From Halobacillus shinanisalinarum (lineage in GTDB: Bacteria > Bacillota > Bacilli > Bacillales > Halobacillaceae): a DNA stretch of 64,000 bases. The DNA lies in NCBI RefSeq assembly GCF_022919835.1, contig NZ_CP095074.1:3884001-3948000 (forward strand). Reading direction: 5' to 3'. A program made the translations under genes and the position numbers. The first letter of the stretch is position 1, and the number at the start of each line of letters is the position of its first letter. Below, piece by piece: positions 23,805-33,003 of this stretch. The notes under the pieces are model-generated. The model was not told the origin of the DNA. It did no database searches and saw only the letters and a program-made list of their open reading frames with translations.

Positions 23805-24558
23805 AACCATTTTAGCTATCAAAAAACAAGAAATTGAAACAATATACTTGCCAGAGCAAGCGGAAGTAACCAAGCAATCATTCTATCAATCTTTGAAACA
23901 ATCCCCTTATACTGCAGGATTAATTGCTGAGGTGAAGAAGGCATCCCCTTCGAAAGGAATTATTCGTGATGATTTTAATCATGTGATGGTGGGAAAACAA
24001 TACGCTGATGCTGGGGTGCAGGCGATTTCTGTACTTACCGATCAGCATTTCTTCCAGGGACATCGTGATTTTTTAACTGATATTAAAAAATTTGTGGATG
24101 TACCGGTGATGAGGAAGGATTTCATTATCGATCCAGTTCAAGTGGCTGAGAGTCAGTTAATTGGTGCCGATGCCATTTTGTTAATTGGAGAAGCGATGGA
24201 AGCGAGCAAATTACATGAACTTTATTTGCAAGCATATGAAGCGGGGCTTGAAGTGCTTGTTGAAGTGCATAGTGAGGAGACGCTGGAGGGAGTGTTGAAC
24301 CAGTTTACACCAGAGATTGTCGGGATTAATAATCGTAATTTGCACACTTTCGAAACATCACTTGAGCAAACGAAGCGGATGGCGGAGCTTGTTCCAAAAG
24401 AGTCGCTGCTCGTTTCTGAAAGTGGGATATTCACACACGATGATATTCAGCAGGTTGCAGGTTATGGAGCAGAGGCAGTATTAGTGGGGGAATCCCTCAT
24501 GAGTCAGGACAATATTAAACAGGCTGTTGGAAAGCTGATGAATGGGGTGAATGTGTGA
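23797..24558 (+). CDS. trpC: Indole-3-glycerol-phosphate synthase
   Basis: 253-aa TIM-barrel enzyme that closes the indole ring from CdRP. The motif AEVKKASPSKG (catalytic Lys region), MRKDFIID and VGINNRNLHTF are present. I start it at ATG 23797 (AAGGAG upstream), overlapping the trpD end by 8 nt; the frame is open further upstream inside trpD without reason to use it. It is not fused to trpF. Confidence 0.96.
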   Translation: MLETILAIKKQEIETIYLPEQAEVTKQSFYQSLKQSPYTAGLIAEVKKASPSKGIIRDDFNHVMVGKQYADAGVQAISVLTDQHFFQGHRDFLTDIKKFVDVPVMRKDFIIDPVQVAESQLIGADAILLIGEAMEASKLHELYLQAYEAGLEVLVEVHSEETLEGVLNQFTPEIVGINNRNLHTFETSLEQTKRMAELVPKESLLVSESGIFTHDDIQQVAGYGAEAVLVGESLMSQDNIKQAVGKLMNGVNV

Positions 24559-25214
24559 TGTATGAACCATTAGTGAAATTGTGCGGGAATCGATCTCTTA
24601 GTGATGTTGAAAAAACGGCTTCATCGTCAGCCACTCATCTCGGATTTATTTTTGTTAATAAAACAAAGCGTTATGTGCGGCCAGAGCAGGTCGGCAGGTG
24701 GATTAGAAAGGTTCGGCCAAAGCAGAAGCTTGTCGGTGTCTTTGTCGATCCTTCTATTGACCAGCTTGATGAAGTGTTGGCGTTTGCGCCGCTTGATGTC
24801 ATACAACTTCATGGCAATGAGACCGTTTCTGAAGTGTTAAAGATCAAAGAAACTTTCGGGTTGCCTGTGTGGAAGGTGATTCACCATCAAGCGAATGGTC
24901 AAGAGCAAATGGATCTTTTCCAAGGAGTAGCAGATGGCTATGTCATCGATTCAAAAGTAGACGGCGCTCATGGTGGAACGGGTGTTCAATTTGATTGGGA
25001 GGCCATCCAAAGTTACAAGCAAATGGCTAACGATCACAATGTATCTTGCTTCATTGCAGGCGGTATCAACCCTGATAATATCAAACAGTTGATGACACAT
25101 GAGCCCGATGGAATCGATATATCAAGTGGAATTGAAACAAATGGACAGAAAGATATTAATAAAATTCAAGCCGTATTGAAAGAGGTGGATCACCATGTTG
25201 CAAGTTTTTCCTGA
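24558..25214 (+). CDS. trpF: Phosphoribosylanthranilate isomerase
   Basis: 218 aa; isomerises PRA to CdRP. The catalytic Cys is in VKLCGNRSL near the N-terminus, and the phosphate-binding [10 protein letters not shown] is near the end. ATG at 24558 overlaps the trpC stop (TGATG) and has GGGGTGA at 8 nt; GTG at 24555 is an alternative. It overlaps trpB by 20 nt. Confidence 0.94.
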   Translation: MYEPLVKLCGNRSLSDVEKTASSSATHLGFIFVNKTKRYVRPEQVGRWIRKVRPKQKLVGVFVDPSIDQLDEVLAFAPLDVIQLHGNETVSEVLKIKETFGLPVWKVIHHQANGQEQMDLFQGVADGYVIDSKVDGAHGGTGVQFDWEAIQSYKQMANDHNVSCFIAGGINPDNIKQLMTHEPDGIDISSGIETNGQKDINKIQAVLKEVDHHVASFS

Positions 25215-26388
25215 CATTAAAGGTCGATTTGGAGATTTTGGAGGCAAGTATGTTCCAGAGACATTGATGGGACCTTTGCAAGAATTAGAAGAAGAGCTGA
25301 CGAAAGCAATGAATGATCCCGATTTCGTGCAAGAATATCATGATGTACTAAAGGAATATGCCGGACGCCCTACTTCGTTAAGCTTTGCTGATCAAATGAC
25401 AGATCATTTAGGCGGCGCTAAGATTTATTTGAAACGAGAAGATCTCAATCATACAGGTGCCCATAAAATGAACAATGCGATTGGTCAAGGACTTTTGGCT
25501 AAGAGAATGGGCAAAAAGAAAATCATTGCAGAAACAGGAGCTGGCCAGCACGGCGTCGCCTCGGCGACAGTAGCAGCTAAGTTCGGTCTCGAATGCCAGG
25601 TTTATATGGGAGAAGAGGACATTCGCCGGCAAGAGCTGAACGTATTTCGTATGAAGCTGCTCGGAGCGAAAGTGATTCCGGTTTCAAGCGGGAATGGCAC
25701 ATTGAAGGATGCAACGAATGAAGCGATTCGCTACTGGGTTGCGAATTGTGAGGATCATTTCTACTTAATCGGCTCTGTCGTCGGACCGCACCCTTATCCG
25801 AAAATGGTAAGGGATTTCCAGCGTGTGATTGGTGATGAATCAAAGCAGCAGTTTTTAGAAGTGGAGACGAACATGCCTGACCGTATTTACGCCTGTGTTG
25901 GAGGCGGAAGTAATGCGATGGGAATGTTCTATCCGTTTCTTGAAGATTCGCCTGAATTGATCGGTGTGGAAGCTGCGGGTAAAGGAATTGATACACCAGA
26001 ACATGCGGCTACATTGACCAAAGGGAACCCTGGTGTAATTCACGGTTCACTAACGTATTTAATGCAGGATAAAAATGGACAAATTACCGAACCTTATTCC
26101 ATCTCAGCAGGTCTTGACTATCCAGGAATTGGACCTGAACACGCCCATCTTTTTCAGACGAAACGGGTAAGGTATGAATCGATTACCGACCAGGAAGCAC
26201 TAGATGCCCTGAAGCTTTTGACGGAACAAGAAGGAATCATTCCAGCGATTGAAAGTGCCCATGCGTTGGCACAAGCTTTTAAGGAAGCCGGAGAAATGAG
26301 TTCAGACCAAACGATTTTAATCAACCTTTCCGGCCGCGGAGATAAAGATATGGCGACATTAATGGAGCACTTTCAGGAGGAGGAATAA
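25195..26388 (+). CDS. trpB: Tryptophan synthase beta subunit
   Basis: 397 aa; PLP enzyme that joins indole and serine. The PLP lysine sits in HTGAHKMNN, with the phosphate loop [10 protein letters not shown] and a C-terminal SGRGDKD. AGAGGTGG precedes the ATG. It belongs to the canonical TrpB1 type that works with TrpA. The gene ends 1 nt before trpA. Confidence 0.97.
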   Translation: MLQVFPDIKGRFGDFGGKYVPETLMGPLQELEEELTKAMNDPDFVQEYHDVLKEYAGRPTSLSFADQMTDHLGGAKIYLKREDLNHTGAHKMNNAIGQGLLAKRMGKKKIIAETGAGQHGVASATVAAKFGLECQVYMGEEDIRRQELNVFRMKLLGAKVIPVSSGNGTLKDATNEAIRYWVANCEDHFYLIGSVVGPHPYPKMVRDFQRVIGDESKQQFLEVETNMPDRIYACVGGGSNAMGMFYPFLEDSPELIGVEAAGKGIDTPEHAATLTKGNPGVIHGSLTYLMQDKNGQITEPYSISAGLDYPGIGPEHAHLFQTKRVRYESITDQEALDALKLLTEQEGIIPAIESAHALAQAFKEAGEMSSDQTILINLSGRGDKDMATLMEHFQEEE

Positions 26389-26389
26389 C

Positions 26390-27189
26390 ATGCTGACGAA
26401 AACATCATTCCAAGGAAAACTAACGAAAACGGACGATTTGTTTATTCCTTTTATTGTAGCTGGTGACCCAACCCCTGAGCTTACGATTGAGTTTGCTTTG
26501 CGCTTGCAGGAAGCGGGTGCGGACGTGCTTGAACTTGGAATTCCTTATTCTGATCCACTTGCGGACGGTCCTACGATCCAACGTGCAGCGAAACGTGCTT
26601 TAAAAAATGAGATGTCATTAACAAAAGCCATCAAGCTTGTACCTGAACTTCGACGTGCAGGAGTTGAGATACCGGTCGTTATTTTCACTTACTTTAATCC
26701 TGTTCTGCAGTTAGGCTATCAGCGTTTCTTTGAACTGCTTGATGAACACGGAGCAGAAGGTGTGCTGATCCCTGATCTCCCATATGAGGAAAGCGAAGAG
26801 ATACGGGGCTTGCTGCTGACCGTGATGTTGAATTCATCTCACTAGTGGCCCCAAATTCTGATACGCGTATCAAGCAAATAGCTGAGGATGCGAAAGGCTT
26901 TCTTTATTGTGTATCAACCCTTGGAGTAACCGGGGAACGAAATGACATGTCCCCAGATGTGCTCACTTTTATTAAGAAAGTAAAAGAGCACAGTTCTGTC
27001 CCTGTGGCTGTAGGGTTCGGGATTTCGACGAATGAACATGTTAAACTTGTTCGTGAGCATGCAGACGGCGTTATTATTGGAAGTAAAATCATAAGGTTAA
27101 TTGAAGATAAGCTTAAAGATCTTGAAAATGGAGCACAAGCAGAAGCATTGGAGCGCTTCTATCAGGAAGTTCATGAACTTGTGAAATAG
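26390..27189 (+). pseudogene. trpA: Tryptophan synthase alpha subunit, frameshifted
   Basis: The first 140 or so residues are normal TrpA, including the catalytic region ELGIPYSDPLADGP and IPDLPYEESEEIRG. The frame then runs into a stop at 26843-26845. The rest of TrpA (AADRDVEFISLVAPNSDTRIK, then VGFGISTNEHV) continues in another frame to 27189. One extra G in the GGGG run at 26805-26808 restores IRGLAADRDVEF. Since the rest of the operon is intact, a sequencing or assembly indel is more likely than real loss, but the sequence as given does not encode full-length TrpA. Confidence 0.9.
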
Positions 27190-27197
27190 TTTGTTGG

Positions 27198-27230
27198 AAG
27201 ATGAGCATAGAGGAGTTGAGCTGAGTTGAT
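27198..27230 (+). promoter_or_regulatory. trpG: TRAP-binding site over the trpG ribosome site
   Basis: NAG triplets lie at 27198 (AAG), 27203, 27208 (TAG), 27213, 27218 and 27223, exactly every 5 nt. They cover the AGGAG ribosome site and end next to the TTG start. In B. subtilis TRAP represses trpG translation by binding such triplets over its ribosome site. Confidence 0.7.
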
Positions 27231-27807
27231 TTATATGATTGATCATTATGATTCATTTACCTACAACCTCGTTCAATATTTAGGGGTGCTTGGCGAGGAG
27301 GTTGTCGTACGGCGCAATGATGAGGTGACTTTAGAAGAAATTGACCGCTTAAAACCAGATTTACTTTTCTTGTCACCTGGACCTTGTTCACCGGATGAGA
27401 CAGGCATCACGATGGAAGTTATTGAACACTACAAAGAGAAACTCCCCATTTTTGGAGTCTGTCTCGGTCATCAGGCACTTGCCCAAAGCTTTGGCGGAAA
27501 TGTCATTAGAGCAGATAAACTTATGCACGGAAAGTCGTCACAAGTCCACCATGATGGACGAGGGATCTATCAAGGATTAAGTAATCCGATGGAAGCGATG
27601 CGTTACCATTCACTGATCGTTGACCTTGCCGGATTGCCGGATTGCTTTGAAGTAGTGGCTGCCACCGTAGAAGGTGAAATTATGGGGATACGGCACATCG
27701 ACTTGCCAATCGAAGGGGTTCAATTTCACCCTGAATCGATTGGAACAGATGATGGAAAGACATTGCTAATGAATTTAATTAAACAACGTGTTGAAGCGTT
27801 AATTTAA
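27226..27807 (+). CDS. trpG: Anthranilate/aminodeoxychorismate synthase glutamine amidotransferase subunit
   Basis: 193-aa class I glutamine amidotransferase. The catalytic triad is visible: Cys in GVCLGHQ, and His and Glu in GVQFHPES. It supplies ammonia to TrpE, and in Bacillus the same protein also serves PabB in folate synthesis. Start is TTG at 27226 with AGGAG at a 10-nt spacer; ATG at 27235 is too far. It is at the 3' end of the trp operon, 36 nt after trpA, with its own TRAP-type site. In B. subtilis trpG sits in the folate operon instead. Confidence 0.9.
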   Translation: MIYMIDHYDSFTYNLVQYLGVLGEEVVVRRNDEVTLEEIDRLKPDLLFLSPGPCSPDETGITMEVIEHYKEKLPIFGVCLGHQALAQSFGGNVIRADKLMHGKSSQVHHDGRGIYQGLSNPMEAMRYHSLIVDLAGLPDCFEVVAATVEGEIMGIRHIDLPIEGVQFHPESIGTDDGKTLLMNLIKQRVEALI

Positions 27808-27818
27808 CAAAATTTAGC

Positions 27819-27850
27819 CTGCTAACTTTATAAAAGTTAGCAGTTTTTTT
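27819..27850 (+). terminator. Terminator of the trp operon
   Basis: CTGCTAACTTT pairs with AAAGTTAGCAG around ATA, followed by T7. Confidence 0.95.
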
Positions 27851-27947
27851 GGGTCTTTAGACTTAATTTTTTGCGAATTTTTCAGAGTTTTTTAGTGATT
27901 TATTAGAAAGTTCCCAAGAGTTACGCTATTTCTGTAACCTATGTGTT

Positions 27948-27967
27948 CAAAGTGTTATATCACTTTG
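27948..27967. promoter_or_regulatory. Palindrome in the region upstream of the symporter gene
   Basis: CAAAGTGTTATATCACTTTG is a perfect 7-bp inverted repeat with a 6-nt centre, in a 318-nt AT-rich intergenic region (27851-28168). It may be an operator; no convincing promoter pair was found near it and the rest of the region shows nothing else. Confidence 0.35.
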
Positions 27968-28168
27968 TGAAATACTTACATAGTAAAAAAACCGAGAAAT
28001 ATGACATTTTTACGGAGTATATAGCTATTTTCACAATTTTTATAAGTATGTTAGGTTAGATTACGTTGTGTTTACAGAGCTCGGATAGCACGGAAAACAA
28101 TTGTAAATAATAGTCTAGACTAACTTGTACTAATCCAATTTTATTATCTTGGGAGTTGAGTGTGTAGT

Positions 28169-29581
28169 ATGGAATTACAAAATGATCCAACGTTACTTTG
28201 GTATATTGGACTTTACGCCGTTGTAATGATCGCAATTGGAATCTTTATGTCGAAAAAAATATCAGGAAGTGAGGACTTCGTTCTTGCGGGGAAAAGTTTA
28301 GGGCCGTTTGTTTTAATGGGAACACTGCTTGCTACATGGACAGGTAGTGGGAGTATTTCTGGCGGAGAAACATCAATGGCTTTCAGCTATGGAATATGGC
28401 CGGCACTATTTTTGATGCTTCCTACTTTAATTGGTATTATCATTCTTTATGTTATTGCACCAAAAATCCGTGAATTCGGCAAATTTACGGTTTCCGGCAT
28501 TCTTCAAGCCAAATATGGTCGTAAATCACGGAACATTGCAAGTGTGATTATTATTCTAGCCTATGTGGGGATTGTTTCTTACCAAATGAAAGGTTTCGGG
28601 TTTATTTTAAATTTAACAACTGGAATGTCAGTGGGACTAGGAACCTTGCTTGGCGGTATTATGATCATCTTTCTTGCTATGGTTGGCGGGCTTCGTTCCG
28701 TATCCCAAACCGATGCAATTAGCGGGTTCTTAATGGTCGGAGGACTTATTATTACCGTACCAACGATTATCGCAGTAGCAGGCGGCTGGGGCGATATAGT
28801 TGCTCATGTACCTGAGTCCCACATGACCGCGACTGGCGGGCTAACAACGATTCAACTGTTGGGATTCCTGCTGCCGTCTCTATTTTTACTGCTAGGTGAC
28901 CAAAACATGTACCAACGTTTGGCGTCCTCTAAAGGAGATAGTTCAGCGAAAAAGGGACAAATCGGCTGGCTAATTGCTATGATTATCATTTCACCATCGA
29001 TTTCGATTATTGCGTTCGCTTCTCGTTCCATCTTCCCGAATATCGATCCAGGCATGGCATTAATGGCTACAACGCTTGCAATGCCCACAGTGATTGGCGG
29101 AATCCTGCTAGCCTCTGCAGCGTCCTTTATCATTACGACAGGAAACTCCTATTTATTGTCAGCTGCAACAAACCTAACGTATGATATTTACGGAAATTAT
29201 ATTAACAAAGAAGCTTCTGACAAAAAACTACTAACCATGACAAGAATCTTTATCGTAGCACTCGGTGTTTTGTCTTACTTGTTGATCCGTTACTTTCCAA
29301 CTGTACTCAGTGTACAAATGTATGCCTACACAGTCTATGGAGCAGGTTTAACCCCAGCATTGCTCGCCGTATTCTTCTGGAAACGTGTGAATGCAGCTGG
29401 CGGGATTTCATCCATGATTGCTGGCGTAGTTGCAACATTAACCTGGGAGCTGATATTGCAAAAGCCGTTTGAAATCAACAGTGTTGTTATAGCGGTTCCA
29501 ATCGCTATTATCGTATTGATTATAGTTACCTTAATGACAACCAATAGCAATAGGCAGACTCGTGAATCGGTGAATGCTTAA
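28169..29581 (+). CDS. Sodium:solute symporter family transporter
   Basis: 470-aa integral membrane protein with about 13 hydrophobic segments and the SSF core (YIGLYAVVMIAIGIFMSKK, GSEDFVLAGKSLGP, ATWTGSGSISGGE). Such proteins couple uptake of a solute to sodium; the substrate is not evident (proline, pantothenate, carboxylates and others occur in the family). I use ATG 28169; GTG at 28160 is closer to GGGAG and is an alternative. It is a single gene with a long AT-rich upstream region. Confidence 0.87.
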   Translation: MELQNDPTLLWYIGLYAVVMIAIGIFMSKKISGSEDFVLAGKSLGPFVLMGTLLATWTGSGSISGGETSMAFSYGIWPALFLMLPTLIGIIILYVIAPKIREFGKFTVSGILQAKYGRKSRNIASVIIILAYVGIVSYQMKGFGFILNLTTGMSVGLGTLLGGIMIIFLAMVGGLRSVSQTDAISGFLMVGGLIITVPTIIAVAGGWGDIVAHVPESHMTATGGLTTIQLLGFLLPSLFLLLGDQNMYQRLASSKGDSSAKKGQIGWLIAMIIISPSISIIAFASRSIFPNIDPGMALMATTLAMPTVIGGILLASAASFIITTGNSYLLSAATNLTYDIYGNYINKEASDKKLLTMTRIFIVALGVLSYLLIRYFPTVLSVQMYAYTVYGAGLTPALLAVFFWKRVNAAGGISSMIAGVVATLTWELILQKPFEINSVVIAVPIAIIVLIIVTLMTTNSNRQTRESVNA

Positions 29582-29641
29582 TGATAAAGCCATCTTATTT
29601 TGCTTGTAACCGTGTTAATTATCTTTAATAAGGGTTAGGAA

Positions 29642-29700
29642 TATAATTCAAACAAGCTGATCACCTATATTTAATAGGTGATCAGCTTGTTTGAATTATA
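29642..29700. repeat. Perfect 27-bp palindrome abutting MITE-like copy C
   Basis: The arm 29642-29668 (beginning TATAATTCAAACAAGC) is exactly complementary to 29674-29700 around ATTTA. No T-run follows on either strand. Its last TTATA is also the first part of the adjoining MITE end. Confidence 0.8.
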
Positions 29701-29886
29701 AGGAGGATGTTCAAAAAGTCACCAAATGATAAGAGGCGAATCTCTTCGTAGGCTTGCTTTTGAGGAGTATGTCACCTGCGTCTACAAGCCTAAGTAAATT
29801 CCTCGGTGCAGGACAGCAGAGGAGGATATTCTCTGACGTTGCCTCGCTACTTACGTATCATGAAGCAATGAACACTCACTATAAAT
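29696..29886. mobile_element. MITE-like repeat, copy C (internally deleted, about 190 bp)
   Basis: The left end TTATAAGGAGGATGTTCAAA and the following 150 nt match copy D, but the sequence then jumps from ...TATCATGAAGCA directly to TGAACACTCACTATAAAT. The right-hand half including ACTTTT is missing. Not coding. Confidence 0.78.
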
Positions 29887-29954
29887 AGATATTGCAGTAC
29901 CCGCTAAGGCGATTTTTTGTTAACAAGTGTTTTGAAGATGTTAGTGGGATTCCA

Positions 29955-29983
29955 TAAGAAAAACCCCTGCATAGCAAGGGTTT
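29955..29983 (-). terminator. Terminator of the tRNA-Ala gene
   Basis: On the minus strand AAACCCTTGC pairs with GCAGGGGTTT (one G-T pair) around TAT, followed by TTC and T-rich sequence; 19 nt past the tRNA 3' end. Confidence 0.75.
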
Positions 29984-30001
29984 AAGGAGTTCCTGTATTA
30001 A

Positions 30002-30074
30002 TGGAGCATAGCGGGCTCGAACCGCTGACCTCTACACTGCCAGTGTAGCGCTCTCCCAGCTGAGCTAATGCCCC
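30002..30074 (-). tRNA. tRNA-Ala (anticodon GGC)
   Basis: The minus strand reads GGGGCAT acceptor, TAGCTCAGCTGGGAGAGC D-arm, anticodon arm CTACACTGGCAGTGTAG with GGC, and GGTTCGAGCC T-arm. The acceptor contains the G3-U70 pair that defines alanine tRNA. The 3' CCA is not encoded. It reads GCC (and GCU) alanine codons. It stands alone, not in an rRNA cluster. Confidence 0.96.
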
Positions 30075-30223
30075 GTCTGAATCGACATTATTTATTATAT
30101 CTTTTTCACTTGATCGATTCAATACCTTTTTGAAGAAAATTTAATTGCATGAAAATGTCTGTTAATTGCATATCAGGGTTTAGTCACAGACTGCCCGTGC
30201 TCGTCGACTTAATAACTACTTTT

Positions 30224-30757
30224 TTAATAATAAGGCGAGATCATTAAATAAACAATAACTCCTGTTAGGCTTACATATAACCAAATCGGCATTGTCCAGC
30301 GCGCGATTTTCTTATGACGTTCATCTTGCCGGGTCAAACCACGGAATAGAGTAATTAAGGCTAATGGAACAATGGCAATGGATAATAAAATATGTGAAAT
30401 TAAAATAAAGTAATATAGATACATAATAAATCCATCTGCCCCAAAGTGCGTCGATTCAGCAATCGCATGGTAGGTAAGATACGAGAGCAAAAAGAAAAAG
30501 GTTGTTGTAAAAGCAGCCAACACGAATCGTTTATGTGCTTTAATGTTTCGCTGTTTAATCATAATCAGCGCTGCTAGTAAAAAGATGAATGTGAAGCTAT
30601 TCAGGACAGCATTCAGCAGGGGCAAAAACGTTACGTCTAAATGACTGAATTGATCAAGCTTCGGCATAAAGAAAAGCAGGGCAATTAATCCATTAATCAT
30701 GATAGTAAGCGTTACAACAATGCCTGTATAATTTTTCTTACTGGATGTGTTATTCAT
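30224..30757 (-). CDS. DUF420/CtaM-like membrane protein (cytochrome oxidase assembly)
   Basis: 177-aa protein with five membrane segments, matching the DUF420 family (B. subtilis YozB, S. aureus CtaM). CtaM is needed to mature heme A-containing terminal oxidases. The placement 48 nt downstream of ctaB, in the same direction, agrees with that role. Conserved His residues lie in helices (IKAHKRF, LTYHAIAE, FILISHILL), as expected for this heme-related family. Start ATG has AAAGGAG-like sequence upstream. Confidence 0.8.
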   Translation of the reverse strand: MNNTSSKKNYTGIVVTLTIMINGLIALLFFMPKLDQFSHLDVTFLPLLNAVLNSFTFIFLLAALIMIKQRNIKAHKRFVLAAFTTTFFFLLSYLTYHAIAESTHFGADGFIMYLYYFILISHILLSIAIVPLALITLFRGLTRQDERHKKIARWTMPIWLYVSLTGVIVYLMISPYY

Positions 30758-30805
30758 TTATGAATCTCCTTTTGCCTATATATTTCTGCCTATTCGTTCG
30801 TTCAT

Positions 30806-31720
30806 TTATATAAATGAAACAATAATCAATAGGGAAAATAGGATGGTTAAATGGTTGAGAGAAAAAACAAACATCATTGTTCCCCATTTATAATCTTCCA
30901 CTTTCCGAAAGCTGATAAAGCCCATGACCATCCAGGCAAGAGTAAGTCCAAGCATGGCAAAGGCAACAATTTTACTGAATGATAAAAATAGGAAAGAAGA
31001 GGCAAGTAACAGTACCAAATAAACGAACGTATGAACTTTGGTACGGCGGATGCCTTTAATAACCGGCAGCATTGGTACCTTTGCGTTTTTGTAATCTTCC
31101 AACCTTCTTATTGCGATCGCATAAAAATGTGGAGGCTGCCATAGAAACATTAACATAAATAATCCGATTGAAACGGGATGGATAAGCTCAGGTGCGATGG
31201 CAGACCAGCCAATTAACGGGGCAATGGCGCCAGATAAGCTGCCGACTTCTGTATTATAGATGGTTTTTCTTTTCGTCCACATCGTATAAGGAACTAAATA
31301 AAGAAACAGTCCTAGAAAACCTACAAAAGCTGTTAGGCTGGAAATAAAAAATAACAGGGCGATGCCAACAACAGCAAGTACAATTCCAAGCCATAACGCA
31401 AATGTAGGTGTAACGGAACCAGTGACAGTAGGTCTTTCCATCGTCCTTTTCATGTGGGCATCAATATCCCGGTCATAGTAGTTGTTAATTGCCCCAGCCC
31501 CGCCTACGACAAATGTTGTCCCGAATAACGCTAGGAAGACAACCAAAATATGATCAACAAAACTTACATTATAGATGGATAGAGCGACGGACAGTCCGGC
31601 AAACATCCCTAGAAGGTTAGACTTTACAATTCCATCTTTTACGATAGCCTTTAATATGCCCCAGGTAATAGATGTTCTTATAGGAAAAGAGTCTTCTACA
31701 ATTGCTTCTCTACTCTTCAT
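30806..31720 (-). CDS. ctaB: Protoheme IX farnesyltransferase (heme O synthase)
   Basis: 304-aa UbiA-superfamily prenyltransferase that adds farnesyl to heme B, the first step of heme O/A synthesis for terminal oxidases. The prenyl-diphosphate-binding motif NNYYDRDIDAHMKRTMERP is at about residues 78-96, and there are about nine membrane segments. Start ATG at 31720 with AGGGGA upstream. Followed by the CtaM-like gene; the oxidase structural genes are not in this window. Confidence 0.94.
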   Translation of the reverse strand: MKSREAIVEDSFPIRTSITWGILKAIVKDGIVKSNLLGMFAGLSVALSIYNVSFVDHILVVFLALFGTTFVVGGAGAINNYYDRDIDAHMKRTMERPTVTGSVTPTFALWLGIVLAVVGIALLFFISSLTAFVGFLGLFLYLVPYTMWTKRKTIYNTEVGSLSGAIAPLIGWSAIAPELIHPVSIGLFMLMFLWQPPHFYAIAIRRLEDYKNAKVPMLPVIKGIRRTKVHTFVYLVLLLASSFLFLSFSKIVAFAMLGLTLAWMVMGFISFRKVEDYKWGTMMFVFSLNHLTILFSLLIIVSFI

Positions 31721-31904
31721 TTTGGTTCCCCTTTTCTTTTAAATATAACGGTATGAATTAAACTAAGTCATTTATACCAGTTTAACAAAAATTTGTTATA
31801 GAAAGAGGAAAATCATACTTTAGTCAAAAAGATGTCGAACCTTTGTGAACAATTTTTATACATTTTTAGACTTTTTAGATTTCTGTAAGTTATATTGAAG
31901 GCTC

Positions 31905-31948
31905 ATAAAAAAACAATCTTGCCACCTACTAAAGATGGCAAGATTGTT
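31905..31948 (-). terminator. Leftward terminator separated from its gene by a MITE
   Basis: AACAATCTTGCCA pairs exactly with TGGCAAGATTGTT around an 11-nt loop; on the minus strand it is followed by TTTTTTT. The nearest leftward gene to its right is the PLD gene (32309), with MITE copy D between them. Confidence 0.8.
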
Positions 31949-31964
31949 ATTTGTATTGAATGCG

Positions 31965-32314
31965 TTATAGGAGGTTGTTCAAAAAGTCACCAAATGATAA
32001 GAGGCGAATCTCTTCGTTGGCTTATTTTTGAAGAGCGTGTGCCACCTGCGTCTACGAGCCTATTCAAAGAAGTAAATTGCTCAGTGCAAGGCAGCGGAGA
32101 AGAACATTCTCTGAAGTTACCTCGCTACTCACGTATTATTAAGCAGCAGGGGAACTTCTACTAAAACCGTGTCCTGTGCAAGTCCGTTCCTTGGAAAAGA
32201 AGGACACTTTTCCTTGGTGCTCAAAACTAGGCCGCCTCGACCTTCTTGCGACGCACAGGACGTGGCGATTTTGTCGACCTTCTAATTTGGCAACTTTTTG
32301 AACATTCACTATAA
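31965..32314. mobile_element. MITE-like repeat, copy D (about 350 bp, most complete)
   Basis: Ends are TTATAGGAGGTTGTTCAAAA and ...GGCAACTTTTTGAACATTCACTATAA, imperfect inverted repeats of about 25 bp. An internal inverted pair (GTCCTGTGC at 32171, GCACAGGAC at 32253) suggests the whole element folds. It shares its interior with copies A and C. No transposase or credible ORF. It overlaps the last codons of the adjoining PLD gene. Confidence 0.82.
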
Positions 32315-32905
32315 TGCATGCTTTTCTTGGGAGTCATATGGATAAGGGCTGTATTGTTTGCTGTCATTCCACATTTCATCAAATTTATCGGCCCACTCTT
32401 CTGCAATCTTTTTACTTTTTATAATTACGAGGACTTCATCGTTTTTATTTTCGGCAGAATATGTAAAGTTATATGAGCCTGAGGTGGTAAGTTTTTTATC
32501 TGAAATCATGACTTTTAAATGCATATTGCCATCATGGGTATTAATCTTTACAGGCACACCTGATTGAATTAACTTTTGAATATGAGCTGTTTGTTTTGTT
32601 TGATCAGCTGCTTGTGTTTTATCTGAGATGACTCGTACATTCACCCCTCTTTTATTGGCCTTAGTGATGTGTGTAACAAAATCACCTTCCGTTAACAAAA
32701 ACATGGCAATATCTAGAGATTTTTCCGAGTTATCGATCACATTGATGATTTTTTGTTTTGGGGATTTAGTTGATTTAGAGAAAATATAATCTACCTGGGC
32801 TGACTCCTCATCTACAGGTTTGCTTTTTCCTGCAAATTTGTAGAACCCGTAAGTAATGGAACCTATGATGACAGTTGTTGCTCCTGCGGCAGCTATCAAT
32901 TCCAT
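32309..32905 (-). CDS. Phospholipase-D-like (HKD) membrane-anchored protein
   Basis: 198 aa with an N-terminal hydrophobic anchor (about residues 2-19) and one PLD-type catalytic motif, HLKVMISDKKLTTSGSYNFT. Single-HKD proteins of this size include Nuc-type nucleases, which dimerise; phosphodiesterase function is inferred. The ATG at 32905 has AAAAGGGG upstream. The stop codon TAG (with the preceding Leu codon TTA) is the end sequence of MITE copy D, so the original C-terminus may have been altered by insertion. Confidence 0.82.
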   Translation of the reverse strand: MELIAAAGATTVIIGSITYGFYKFAGKSKPVDEESAQVDYIFSKSTKSPKQKIINVIDNSEKSLDIAMFLLTEGDFVTHITKANKRGVNVRVISDKTQAADQTKQTAHIQKLIQSGVPVKINTHDGNMHLKVMISDKKLTTSGSYNFTYSAENKNDEVLVIIKSKKIAEEWADKFDEMWNDSKQYSPYPYDSQEKHAL

Positions 32906-33003
32906 AATATCGCCCCTTTTTTGATAATGATTATTTATATGTCTGTTACCTTTTGTCCTATTCATTTAATATAAAAACAAGTTTGCTATTCATAACATCT
33001 TAA

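Noticed and set aside
31895-32164. Open frame of 89 codons rightward
   Set aside because: It joins a leftward terminator to MITE copy D; no ribosome site and no protein-like features.
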